In this document: in pieces, positions 56,608 through 64,000 of the stretch
Numbering within the stretch: the stretch's first letter is position 1
How the letters are laid out: every line of letters starts with the position of its first letter
Source of the DNA: Pseudoalteromonas aurantia 208
GTDB lineage: Bacteria; Pseudomonadota; Gammaproteobacteria; Enterobacterales; Alteromonadaceae
Direction of reading: 5' to 3'
Assembly (NCBI RefSeq): GCF_014858725.1
Contig: NZ_AQGV01000012.1
Location: 1,488,001 to 1,552,000, forward strand
Length of the DNA: 64,000 bases
The notes under the pieces: model-generated
Seen by the model: only the letters and a program-made list of their open reading frames with translations
Databases searched by the model: none
Told to the model about the DNA's origin: nothing
Translations under genes and position numbers: made by a program

Positions 56608-57720
56608 GTGAATTACATTAAAACAATGGTTCGTTCTGTATTATCTATCTCTGTTTTAACCGCATGTTTAAGTCAAGCGAGTGAATTGTCCTATACCTTC
56701 GAAGATATTGGGTCATTAGGTGGGCCACAAACCGCTGCATTTGACATCAATAACGCAGGACAGATTGTAGGTTGGTCAACGCGAAGCAAACAAAAAGCGT
56801 GTGTCAAAATATCAGGCGACCCGATGACATGTCGTTTTGCATTTGTTTATCAAGCTGGCATGATGACTGACTTAGGATCATCTCACCCAGATTCCATCGA
56901 AAGTACGGCTGTTGCCATTAATAAGCACGGTGACATCGTTGGCAATGAGCACTTTATCGGTAATATTAATGGGATGCGTCACTCAAGCTATCACGCTTTT
57001 TTTGTTGAGCAAGGCCACGTTGTCCCGTTGCCATTTAGCTCAACCAAACAGTCACCTTCTAGTCAAGCGTTTGATATTAATGATCATGGCTATATTGTAG
57101 GTTGGATTGAAAACAATGATGATAAAGATGTCATGGTTGAGTGGCAAAATACATACAGTGACGCGCAAATAAAACACGAGCATAAAGCGTTTTTTCGCAG
57201 AGCCTCTGCCACCAATAATTTAGGTGATGTGGTTGGTATGGAATATGAACGCTATTCTTACAAACCAAATCGCGCCTTTATTCAAACAAGTAAAGGTGTG
57301 TCGTTATTATTAAAATCAGATTCTATTTGGACTGAAGCCAATGAGATCAACGATTATGGTATGATCGCAGGCGCTCAAGCCCCAAAAGCATTTAGACCTT
57401 CTCAAGCGACAATTTGGTATCCGTCGATCACCGGTGGTCTTGCAGCTCATGTGGTCGGTGGTATCGGCGATAGTGAACGAGAACTCTCTGCATTTAAAGA
57501 TATAAACAAACGAGGAACAGCCGTTGGCATGTCATCAAACCCTGACCGAGGTTCATTGGCCATCGTGTATTATAAAGGCGAGCTCATCGATTTAAATACA
57601 GTCACAGATGTACCAGGAACATTACTTGAAGCCACGGCAATCAATGACCATGGTGACATTGTGGGCTTATACCGTGATGTAAATAATCACACGCGTGGCT
57701 TTGTCCTTAAGCAACGATGA
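56608..57720 (+). CDS. secreted HAF-repeat (DUF3466-like) protein
   Basis: A 370-residue protein with a signal peptide (SQASE, about residue 26) followed by about six repeats of AFDINNAGQIVGWS / AVAINKHGDIVGNE / AINDHGDIVGLY, the extracellular HAF repeat, predicted to form a beta-propeller-like fold. AAAGGAG lies before the start (a GTG or TTG at 56608 region). Function unknown. Confidence 0.82.
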   Translation: MNYIKTMVRSVLSISVLTACLSQASELSYTFEDIGSLGGPQTAAFDINNAGQIVGWSTRSKQKACVKISGDPMTCRFAFVYQAGMMTDLGSSHPDSIESTAVAINKHGDIVGNEHFIGNINGMRHSSYHAFFVEQGHVVPLPFSSTKQSPSSQAFDINDHGYIVGWIENNDDKDVMVEWQNTYSDAQIKHEHKAFFRRASATNNLGDVVGMEYERYSYKPNRAFIQTSKGVSLLLKSDSIWTEANEINDYGMIAGAQAPKAFRPSQATIWYPSITGGLAAHVVGGIGDSERELSAFKDINKRGTAVGMSSNPDRGSLAIVYYKGELIDLNTVTDVPGTLLEATAINDHGDIVGLYRDVNNHTRGFVLKQR

Positions 57721-57894
57721 TCACTTCCTTTAGTTAGGCCATAAATATGGGCTAACTGACGAATTTGCTATACACCTTCATATTATAAAAGTATGGAGGT
57801 GTTATAAAAGATACACCGTCAATCCTGTATAATTTTGCAACTGCTAAATAAGGTATGATCTAAACTCTATGCTTAGCCAGGTGATTAATAATTA

Positions 57895-58086
57895 ACCTCA
57901 GGTTTGGATAAGGGTTTTGGAATAGGAAATATTTTGTAAACAAACTTACGTACAATCCAATGATGATATTTTATTCAATATCAAGGCGCTTTTATGCAGT
58001 AATAGCGGGCTATTACTGCATAAAAGCAACGCCGAGAGTGAGAAAAATAGCTTTATTGGGCAAATTCGCTCATCCAGAGCTGAGGT
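57895..58086. mobile_element. MITE copy C (192 bp), intact central hairpin
   Basis: ACCTCAGGTTTGGATAAG/CTCATCCAGAGCTGAGGT ends, flanked by direct duplication TAATTA (57889-57894 and 58087-58092). The centre is a perfect 18-base stem, GCTTTTATGCAGTAATAG/CTATTACTGCATAAAAGC, that is eroded in copies A and B. The right duplication contains the stop codon of the Clp-N gene. Confidence 0.88.
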
Positions 58087-58089
58087 TAA

Positions 58090-58608
58090 TTAGTAACACT
58101 CAGCGCGCGTTACCTTTTTTAACGCCTCTAAATCTACCCCGATGTTTTGTAAAACCCTGATTGCCGTTCCATACTGCATAGATAATACCACTTCAATCAC
58201 ATGTATACTCTTAAGCGGTGTTTTCCTCATTTTGTTATTCTCGTAGAGCTTTTTCATGACCATTTGGCCTGAAGGCTTAGTATCATATAATGCAATGCTA
58301 GGGTTAGTATCTTTGGGCATATCACTTGCAAGGTTCATCACTTCGCTCTCAACCCCCATACTCGCTAACACACTATTATGTTGCGCTTTCAATGCTTCTT
58401 TTACATCAATATGATTAACGCCTAGTTTTGCCAATACTTTTTGCGCCGAGCCATCTTGTAAATCTAAGCTCGCCAACAAAAAGTGTTCTGCCCCCGGTTT
58501 GTTTTCTCCATATTGTTGCGCATATTGCTCAGCGCCTAGACATAATTGACTGATCGTTTTCATATCTTGAATTTTCATTTTTATATTTCTAAAAAAAGAA
58601 CTGATCAT
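58090..58608 (-). CDS. Clp N-terminal domain protein
   Basis: A 172-residue protein with two Clp-N repeats (AEHFLLASLDLQDGSAQKVLAKLGV and IHVIEVVLSMQYGTAIRVLQNIGV) and no ATPase domain, so it may act as an adaptor or stress protein. The ATG at 58608 has AAGGAGA six bases upstream, one base after the HTH gene stop. MITE C abuts its stop. Confidence 0.82.
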   Translation of the reverse strand: MISSFFRNIKMKIQDMKTISQLCLGAEQYAQQYGENKPGAEHFLLASLDLQDGSAQKVLAKLGVNHIDVKEALKAQHNSVLASMGVESEVMNLASDMPKDTNPSIALYDTKPSGQMVMKKLYENNKMRKTPLKSIHVIEVVLSMQYGTAIRVLQNIGVDLEALKKVTRAECY

Positions 58609-58609
58609 G

Positions 58610-58828
58610 CTACGTCTCCTTTTTATTGATAAATGCGGCATGGCGTTTGTGTGCCGCTTGCCGCGTTATATCAAGTGCTTGTGCTATTTGCGCCCATGTC
58701 CAGCCCTGCGCTACCGCCTCTTCTACAGCTCGTCGTTCGAGCTGATCGGCAAGTAACCGCAAAGACGTTACGGCAGCCAGTGCCTCTTCAGGGTTGTTTG
58801 GATTAGGAAGTGATTTTATATCTGTCAT
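58610..58828 (-). CDS. small HTH protein paired with the Clp-N gene
   Basis: A 72-residue protein with a C-terminal HTH (GWTWAQIAQALDITRQAAHKRHA). Such small regulators commonly precede Clp-N genes. Two identical inverted-repeat sites lie directly upstream, suggesting autoregulation of the pair. Confidence 0.82.
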   Translation of the reverse strand: MTDIKSLPNPNNPEEALAAVTSLRLLADQLERRAVEEAVAQGWTWAQIAQALDITRQAAHKRHAAFINKKET

Positions 58829-58829
58829 G

Positions 58830-58875
58830 TGTCAAATTTAATTGACAAGCAGTATTTTGTCAAATTTAATTGACA
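58830..58875. promoter_or_regulatory. twin operators of the HTH/Clp-N pair
   Basis: TGTCAAATTTAATTGACA occurs twice, at 58830-58847 and 58858-58875, 28 bases apart; each is an inverted repeat TGTCAA-N6-TTGACA. Confidence 0.8.
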
Positions 58876-59059
58876 AAATACATAGAAAGAATACTAATTG
58901 TTATGCAACAGCGATTCATTTGCAGCGAAAGCATTGTTGATATTGACAATTTCATGAGAGTCACTTTTATGGCTTGTGACTTCATTGGCGGTTGTGCTAC
59001 TTATATAAAGGCAGTAAGTAGCAACGATTTTTAATAATGACATTAAGGGAATTTACGTA

Positions 59060-59971
59060 CTAACTCCCATCTGCTATCACTCTGATCTCCCTTTGCCTAC
59101 TCATTGAATTGTGTGTGCAAGAGCCGCGCGATGGCATTCGATTGAACGTCGCTGCAGGTTCATTACCAATGGCTATTTCAACTTCAAAGTGAAATGGCTG
59201 AGTATTTTCTGGCGCGTAGTTCTCTTTTGAGAAAAAATAGCAAGGATCGCCACCGGCGCCCCAACGCACTCCTTTTTTTATTAAATAGGAGGCGCCAGGT
59301 ATATCTGTCCATTGACGTCCAGGCTGCAAATATTGGTATCTCTGCCTGACCTCTATCGTTCTGCCCATCATCAGTGGTCGTCTCACTATATAATCGGGAT
59401 TAAAGGTTGAATGATCGTCCCGGATCACTGTGCCCTGAGAGCCATTTGGTGGCTGTACAAAGCTTTGTTGAACGCGACTTAATAATTGATTAAAAGGCGG
59501 ATCATACGCCCTCGCTGTTGGGTACCATATGTGCTCTCGCGTTAGGCAATGATTGAAGGTATTATCATCACCATTGGTACTTGCAAAACTAAATTGATGT
59601 TTAAACATATATCGGGCGTTATCAATACGAGTCATACCATGAGTCTGATGACGAAATTGCCACCACTGTAATTCAAAACCAGAAAATCGCATCGTGTAGT
59701 TTGTCGGTCGAGCATAACTATCGATATTTAATAACGTCCCTATATACATTAAAGCTAGCCGATATCTTTGTAATTTATCCACAGGTAAAATGTGAATTTG
59801 CGCTTCAATATTCATTGCGGTGCGGTTATTAATATTACGTATATCAGGGCTATTTTGTGCATTGCCCCCTAGCAGTATGATGATGTTGTTCAGTGAAGAG
59901 GCTGATTGACGAAAGCTGCCATGCGCTCCCTCAACCAAGGTCATAAAATTTCTCATTGAAATACTTGGCAT
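59060..59971 (-). CDS. protein of unknown function, 303 aa
   Basis: A soluble 303-residue protein with no signal peptide and no recognised family. It is rich in Asn, Arg and aromatic residues (for example FELQWWQFRHQTHG, EVRQRYQYLQPGRQW) and has three Cys. Standing alone between the HTH operator region and a GNAT gene. The start follows the first ATG; a weak ribosome site only. Confidence 0.6.
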   Translation of the reverse strand: MPSISMRNFMTLVEGAHGSFRQSASSLNNIIILLGGNAQNSPDIRNINNRTAMNIEAQIHILPVDKLQRYRLALMYIGTLLNIDSYARPTNYTMRFSGFELQWWQFRHQTHGMTRIDNARYMFKHQFSFASTNGDDNTFNHCLTREHIWYPTARAYDPPFNQLLSRVQQSFVQPPNGSQGTVIRDDHSTFNPDYIVRRPLMMGRTIEVRQRYQYLQPGRQWTDIPGASYLIKKGVRWGAGGDPCYFFSKENYAPENTQPFHFEVEIAIGNEPAATFNRMPSRGSCTHNSMSRQREIRVIADGS

Positions 59972-60160
59972 AATTAGCTGTCCATAATTCAGTAGCCCAC
60001 AAATGTGAAGCCGATCACATTTGTTACAATAATTTAACTTACAAACTAAATGAGTATAAAATATGAAGCAACTAAAATAGTTTTAAAAAAACCTAAATAG
60101 CGTGAAATTCCTACACAACTCGATAAGAAAAGTAAAAATATTTTTAAATCACAATAAAAT

Positions 60161-60622
60161 TTATGTGCTTTGTCCTTTTTTCATTAACATAGCCACTTTT
60201 TCAATGCCATGCGCTGGTGTCCACGTTTTAAACACTCTAAAACCCTGTTTACGATATAAATTAATGGCTGGCGTATTCACTGCTGCCGTTTCCACAATGG
60301 CTTCTGGTCGCTGATATGTACTAATAATAAAATTCAGTAACTTATGGGCAATGCCTTTGCGGAAAAAGTGGGGGGAAACCGTTAAACTCTCGATGCTTAA
60401 TAACATGTCGGTTACCGAAATTTCAATCACGGCGGCAAGCACATTGGCTTCAAAATAACCATAAAATAACGTCGTTGCCGACTCTATGTTTTGTACGCTG
60501 CGTGAAAGTGGTGGAAAATGCGTCGTACCAATCAGCGCCGCTTCCACTTTATAAGAGCCTTGAAAAACACCGTATATTTGGCTGGCGACTGAGTGTTGCG
60601 AATGATTAAGTTGTTTTATCAT
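60161..60622 (-). CDS. GNAT family N-acetyltransferase
   Basis: A 153-residue acetyltransferase: motif A TVSPHFFRKGIAHKLLNFI and the C-terminal NTPAINLYRKQGFRVFKTW. Single gene. The substrate is unknown. Confidence 0.82.
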   Translation of the reverse strand: MIKQLNHSQHSVASQIYGVFQGSYKVEAALIGTTHFPPLSRSVQNIESATTLFYGYFEANVLAAVIEISVTDMLLSIESLTVSPHFFRKGIAHKLLNFIISTYQRPEAIVETAAVNTPAINLYRKQGFRVFKTWTPAHGIEKVAMLMKKGQST

Positions 60623-60828
60623 TGAATTTCGTGAACCTTTTAATCAGGGCTGCTTTACCTCTGTATTCCAATCTGACACTACACTCAATTTAAACAAAGT
60701 GATAATACATCATCGTTGGTATACAGTCCTTCATTTTTAACTTAAGTGATATCAACGGCATCCAAAGCTATATTCCTTAAACCCCTTTGTCAAAATATGA
60801 CTTTGATACAAACGTGGCAGTGATGAAA

Positions 60829-60862
60829 GCAAAAAAGCATAGCCTGCACTATGCTTTTTTGT
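60829..60862 (-). terminator. intrinsic terminator of the valine-degradation operon
   Basis: AAAAAAGCATAG/CTATGCTTTTTT, a perfect 12-base stem with a six-base loop and flanking A/T runs, 32 bases after the SDR stop. Confidence 0.8.
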
Positions 60863-60893
60863 TAAAAGACCTCTCAGTAACACTGCGAGTCAT

Positions 60894-61655
60894 CTATAAG
60901 CGAATACCACCATCTATTTCTATCACACGGCCTGTGAAAAAGTCATTTTCAATAATGTACTTTGCTGTATGGGCAATTTCTTGCGCTTCACCAAGTCGAC
61001 CGACAGGCTTCATTTTAACCAGTCGCTCTTTCGCTTCTGGTTTCATCGCATCAGTCATTTGCGTACGAATAACACCAGGTGCAATTGCACCTACACGTAT
61101 ACCAAAACGGCCCAGTTCTTTTGCCCATGTTGTAGTCAATGCAACTACGCCAGTTTTAGCGGCAGAATAGTTAGTTTGGCCCATATTACCGGCACGTGCC
61201 ACACTCGACATATTAACGATCACGCCACCTTCACCACCTTCAACCATTTTCACTGCGGCTTCTCGACCACACAAGAAAACACCCGTCAGGTTCACATCAA
61301 TCACTGATTGAAATTGCGATAAAGACATTTTATCAATAATCTTGCCTTCTTTAGCTTTAAGTAATAAACCGTCACGTAAAATGCCAGCATTATTAATTAA
61401 AACGTCAATACGACCAAAATCATTTGCGATACTGTTAAATACGTTTTCAACATCCGCTTCAACACTGACATTGGCCACGTAAGTGCTAATCGTTGTACCT
61501 AACTTGCTTAACTCAGCAGATGCCGACGCCAAAACGTCTTCTTGCATATCGATTAGTGCCAAATTTGCGCCCAGCTCAGCCATTTGTGTGGCCATCGCAA
61601 ACCCTAAGCCTTGCGCACCACCTGTGATCACTACCGTTTTGTCTTTAATATCCAT
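60894..61655 (-). CDS. short-chain dehydrogenase (3-hydroxyacyl-CoA type)
   Basis: A 253-residue SDR with the cofactor motif VVITGGAQGLGFAMA, NNAG (VLINNAGILRDG), the catalytic Ser (NMSSVA) and YSAAKTG. In this operon it probably oxidises a hydroxyacyl-CoA intermediate of branched-chain degradation; FabG-like homology makes the exact substrate uncertain. Last gene, eight bases after mmsB. Confidence 0.85.
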   Translation of the reverse strand: MDIKDKTVVITGGAQGLGFAMATQMAELGANLALIDMQEDVLASASAELSKLGTTISTYVANVSVEADVENVFNSIANDFGRIDVLINNAGILRDGLLLKAKEGKIIDKMSLSQFQSVIDVNLTGVFLCGREAAVKMVEGGEGGVIVNMSSVARAGNMGQTNYSAAKTGVVALTTTWAKELGRFGIRVGAIAPGVIRTQMTDAMKPEAKERLVKMKPVGRLGEAQEIAHTAKYIIENDFFTGRVIEIDGGIRL

Positions 61656-61663
61656 AATGAATC

Positions 61664-62551
61664 TTATTTTTCGCTAAAAAGTTTAAAAATCGCGCTAAAA
61701 TCTTCTGAGCCTTTGCCTTGATTTTGCATCAAGTTGTACAAATTCTTCGCAAGTGCGCCCATCGGCGTTGCCGAATTGGTCTGTTGTGCAGCTTGCTGTG
61801 CTAAGCCTAAGTCTTTAGCCATTAAGTCAACCATAAAGCCCGGCTTATAATCATTAGAGCTCGGGGCATTCTCAAGTACATCTGGACATGGATTATATAA
61901 TTCTAATGTCCAATTTCGACCAGAACTGTTGAGCATGATCTCACTCAGTACTTTGGGGTCTAAACCATGATCAATCCCCATTTGCAATGCTTCACTGGTC
62001 CCTGCCATTAATATACTTAGCAGCATATTATTACAGATCTTCGCGACTTGACCCGCGCCAATTTCACCCGCGTGAAAAATATTTTTACCCATATCAGGGA
62101 GTACTTTATTGGCGCCATCAAAATCGTTTTGGCTACCACCAACAATAAAGGTCAGTGTCCCTGCGGCTGCTCCTGCAACACCGCCTGATACGGGGGCATC
62201 GACAAAACTGACACCGGCATCACTGAGTGCTTTACCAACAAACTGTGCCGACTCTGCATCTATGGTAGAACAGTCAATGACCAAAGTATGAGTGCTTAAA
62301 TGATTAATTAACCCGTTCTCACCACAATAAATGGCGCGCACATGCTTGCCGGCAGGCAACATACTGATCACATAATCTGCACCATCACATACCTGTGTTA
62401 CATCACTTGCTGTGGACGCGCCTTGCTCCGCAAGGTGTGCCATTGCATCATCACTTAAATCAAATACCGTTACCGTATGCCCTGCTTTTACTAAATTGCA
62501 GGCCATTGGGCCACCCATGTTTCCTAAGCCAATAAATCCAATCTTTGCCAT
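61664..62551 (-). CDS. mmsB: 3-hydroxyisobutyrate dehydrogenase
   Basis: Oxidises 3-hydroxyisobutyrate to methylmalonate semialdehyde in valine catabolism. The 295-residue protein starts with the NAD motif IGFIGLGNMGGPMACNLVKAGH, has the family substrate motif DAPVSGGVAGAAAGTL and the catalytic Lys region GAGQVAKICNN. Thirteen bases after the hydrolase gene. Confidence 0.93.
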   Translation of the reverse strand: MAKIGFIGLGNMGGPMACNLVKAGHTVTVFDLSDDAMAHLAEQGASTASDVTQVCDGADYVISMLPAGKHVRAIYCGENGLINHLSTHTLVIDCSTIDAESAQFVGKALSDAGVSFVDAPVSGGVAGAAAGTLTFIVGGSQNDFDGANKVLPDMGKNIFHAGEIGAGQVAKICNNMLLSILMAGTSEALQMGIDHGLDPKVLSEIMLNSSGRNWTLELYNPCPDVLENAPSSNDYKPGFMVDLMAKDLGLAQQAAQQTNSATPMGALAKNLYNLMQNQGKGSEDFSAIFKLFSEK

Positions 62552-62564
62552 GTTGTTCTGCTCC

Positions 62565-63704
62565 CTACATATTTGCTAACGGGTGTGCGGCGTCACTCCA
62601 ACGCGCGCTCGTAAATGCTGATACAGTCTCATCTGATACTGAACTTATTGCATCAAACTGCCATTGTGGCGCACCATCTTTATCAATGAGTAATGCGCGA
62701 ACTCCTTCTTGAAATTCACCCGCTTCACCCGCTTGTACAGACATACCCAGCTCAAGTAAAAAACATTCTTTTAAAGATTTGCCTTTACCAAGCTTGAGCT
62801 GCTCACTCACCAACACCGCACTTAATGGTGAGCCATGTTTTAACGACTTTTGCGCTCGACTTAACCATTTATTATCATCGCTTGGAATTGATAAAATATA
62901 GTCAACTTGCGCTTGCAGATCATGACAATTATTCACGTGCGAAATTTGCTCTATATTCGCCTGAATCTCACTTTTTGGGGGCTCACCTGAAATGTTAGTC
63001 AATTCGGTTAGCATATTTGTTAGCATGTTATGGTTTGAACTGGTAGTTGTCCCCCACTCTATTCCCAATAAGCCAGCCAATAACTCACCATACTTTTCAG
63101 CATCAATAAAGTGATCTGCCAAACCAACAAATTGTGCATCAGCAGCATTAATCGATGCACCCGTTAGTCCTAAAAACAACCCAACGCCTTCTGGCATCTT
63201 ATTCAAAAAGTAGCTACCGCCGACATCTGGGTATAAGCCTATGGTGATCTCCGGCATTGCAATGCGCGCTGTTTCAGTCACTACCCTATGACTTGCGCCT
63301 GCCATTAATCCTAATCCACCACCCATGGTGATGCCATTGCCCCACAACAAAATTGGTTTTTCATAAGTATGAATTTGGTAGTCTAAGCGGTACTCTTCGC
63401 TGAAAAATGTTTCAATGTAAGTATTTTTATCATTGGCAGCCATTGCATTATAAAGGCTCACCACATCACCGCCGGCGCAGAATGCTTTCACTCCTTCGCC
63501 TTTCATAACAACCATAGCTATTTGGTCATCTTGTGCCCACACATCTAATTGCTTCGCTAACAAACGGATCATGTCTAAATTAAGTGCATTTAAAGCTTTC
63601 GGTACGTTCAGTGTCGCGAAGGCCACTTGCATACCGTTGTCGCTTTGCGCGAGTTCAAATACAACGGGCGCATCAGCTTGGTTTAATAACTGCAGCTTTG
63701 CCAT
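62565..63704 (-). CDS. 3-hydroxyisobutyryl-CoA hydrolase
   Basis: Releases CoA from 3-hydroxyisobutyryl-CoA in valine degradation. A 379-residue crotonase-fold protein with the HIBCH pattern MGGGLGLMAGASHRVVTE and LYPDVGGSYFLNK, longer than simple enoyl-CoA hydratases as expected. The ATG at 63704 overlaps the enoyl-CoA hydratase stop as TAATG. Confidence 0.9.
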   Translation of the reverse strand: MAKLQLLNQADAPVVFELAQSDNGMQVAFATLNVPKALNALNLDMIRLLAKQLDVWAQDDQIAMVVMKGEGVKAFCAGGDVVSLYNAMAANDKNTYIETFFSEEYRLDYQIHTYEKPILLWGNGITMGGGLGLMAGASHRVVTETARIAMPEITIGLYPDVGGSYFLNKMPEGVGLFLGLTGASINAADAQFVGLADHFIDAEKYGELLAGLLGIEWGTTTSSNHNMLTNMLTELTNISGEPPKSEIQANIEQISHVNNCHDLQAQVDYILSIPSDDNKWLSRAQKSLKHGSPLSAVLVSEQLKLGKGKSLKECFLLELGMSVQAGEAGEFQEGVRALLIDKDGAPQWQFDAISSVSDETVSAFTSARWSDAAHPLANM

Positions 63705-64000
63705 TAGCCATTCACCCAATTTGCTTTACGCTTTTCTAAAAATGCATTAACGCCTTCTTTTTGATCTTGCGTATCAAATAAAGTAACAAATAACTCTCGT
63801 TCTAACGGTAACGCACTATTAATGGTGCCCGAACGCCCTTTTTGGATCAATGCTTTACATGCTGTCACAGCAACAGGGCTCTGATCAGCTACTTTGGTAG
63901 CCAAAGCAATTGCAGCTTCTAAAGACGTACCTGTCGCCACAACTTCTTCTAATAATCCTATCTCAAGTGCTTTGTCTGCTTTAAGGCGCTCGCCACATAA
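63704..64000 (-). CDS. enoyl-CoA hydratase, C-terminal 98 residues (runs off the right edge)
   Basis: C-terminal part of a crotonase (CGERLKADKALEIGLLEEVV, then PVAVTACKALIQKG and LFDTQDQKEGVNAFLEKRKANW), a typical enoyl-CoA hydratase ending. The frame is open to base 64000. It is the upstream gene of the valine operon, coupled to the hydrolase. Confidence 0.9.
   Translation of the reverse strand, partial: LCGERLKADKALEIGLLEEVVATGTSLEAAIALATKVADQSPVAVTACKALIQKGRSGTINSALPLERELFVTLFDTQDQKEGVNAFLEKRKANWVNG

Overview
The window looks like a chromosomal segment of a marine gammaproteobacterium of the Alteromonadales, most likely Pseudoalteromonas or a close relative. This is inferred from the low G+C content, the TonB receptor and TorF-type porin genes, the bet (choline to glycine betaine) operon, the imuA-imuB-dnaE2 mutagenesis cassette and the valine-degradation genes at the right edge. 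No rRNA, tRNA, CRISPR array or prophage was seen.

Layout. 0-6.6 kb: the start of a TonB-dependent receptor, an Fe(II)/2-oxoglutarate oxygenase translationally coupled to a short Cys-rich peptide, an AraC regulator, an AhpD-like protein, a secreted M24 peptidase and a methyltransferase. 6.7-11.9 kb: the SOS-controlled imuA-imuB-dnaE2 operon behind a near-perfect LexA box. 12-18 kb: a DUF418 membrane protein, an MFS exporter, peptide deformylase, a GNAT protein and a serine hydrolase, with two copies of a 191-197 bp MITE. 18.2-24.6 kb: a TPR-like protein, then the betI-betB-betA-BCCT transporter-TorF porin group with a palindromic BetI-type operator. 25-33.9 kb: a TetR regulator divergent from a six-gene catabolic operon (HPP membrane protein, tautomerase, cupin, fused CoA-transferase, FAD/NAD(P) protein, AGT-type aminotransferase), and an HxlR regulator with its divergent SnoaL-like target. 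34-43.5 kb: an FG-GAP protein, a BLUF photoreceptor, a MarR-GNAT fusion, a Fur-box-preceded secreted orphan, an AraC/NTF2/ABM group and an Lrp/transporter pair.

43.7-55.3 kb is the most unusual part. It is a decayed chromosomal integron. A broken integron-integrase start with a LexA box lies at 53.67-53.86 kb. Divergent from it runs a series of minus-strand small-gene cassettes. The 7-base core (R'') after the gene of the best cassettes is complementary to the core (R') before the same gene, which is diagnostic of integron cassettes. The array is interrupted by IS110-family remnants joined to attC cores, an IS256 remnant, a REP-associated (Y1) transposase and REP-like repeats.

55.4-64 kb: a Crp/Fnr regulator, a HAF-repeat secreted protein, a third MITE at the stop codon of a Clp-N-domain gene that pairs with a small HTH protein and twin operators, an orphan protein, a GNAT protein, and the distal part of a valine/branched-chain acyl-CoA degradation operon (SDR, mmsB, 3-hydroxyisobutyryl-CoA hydrolase, partial enoyl-CoA hydratase).
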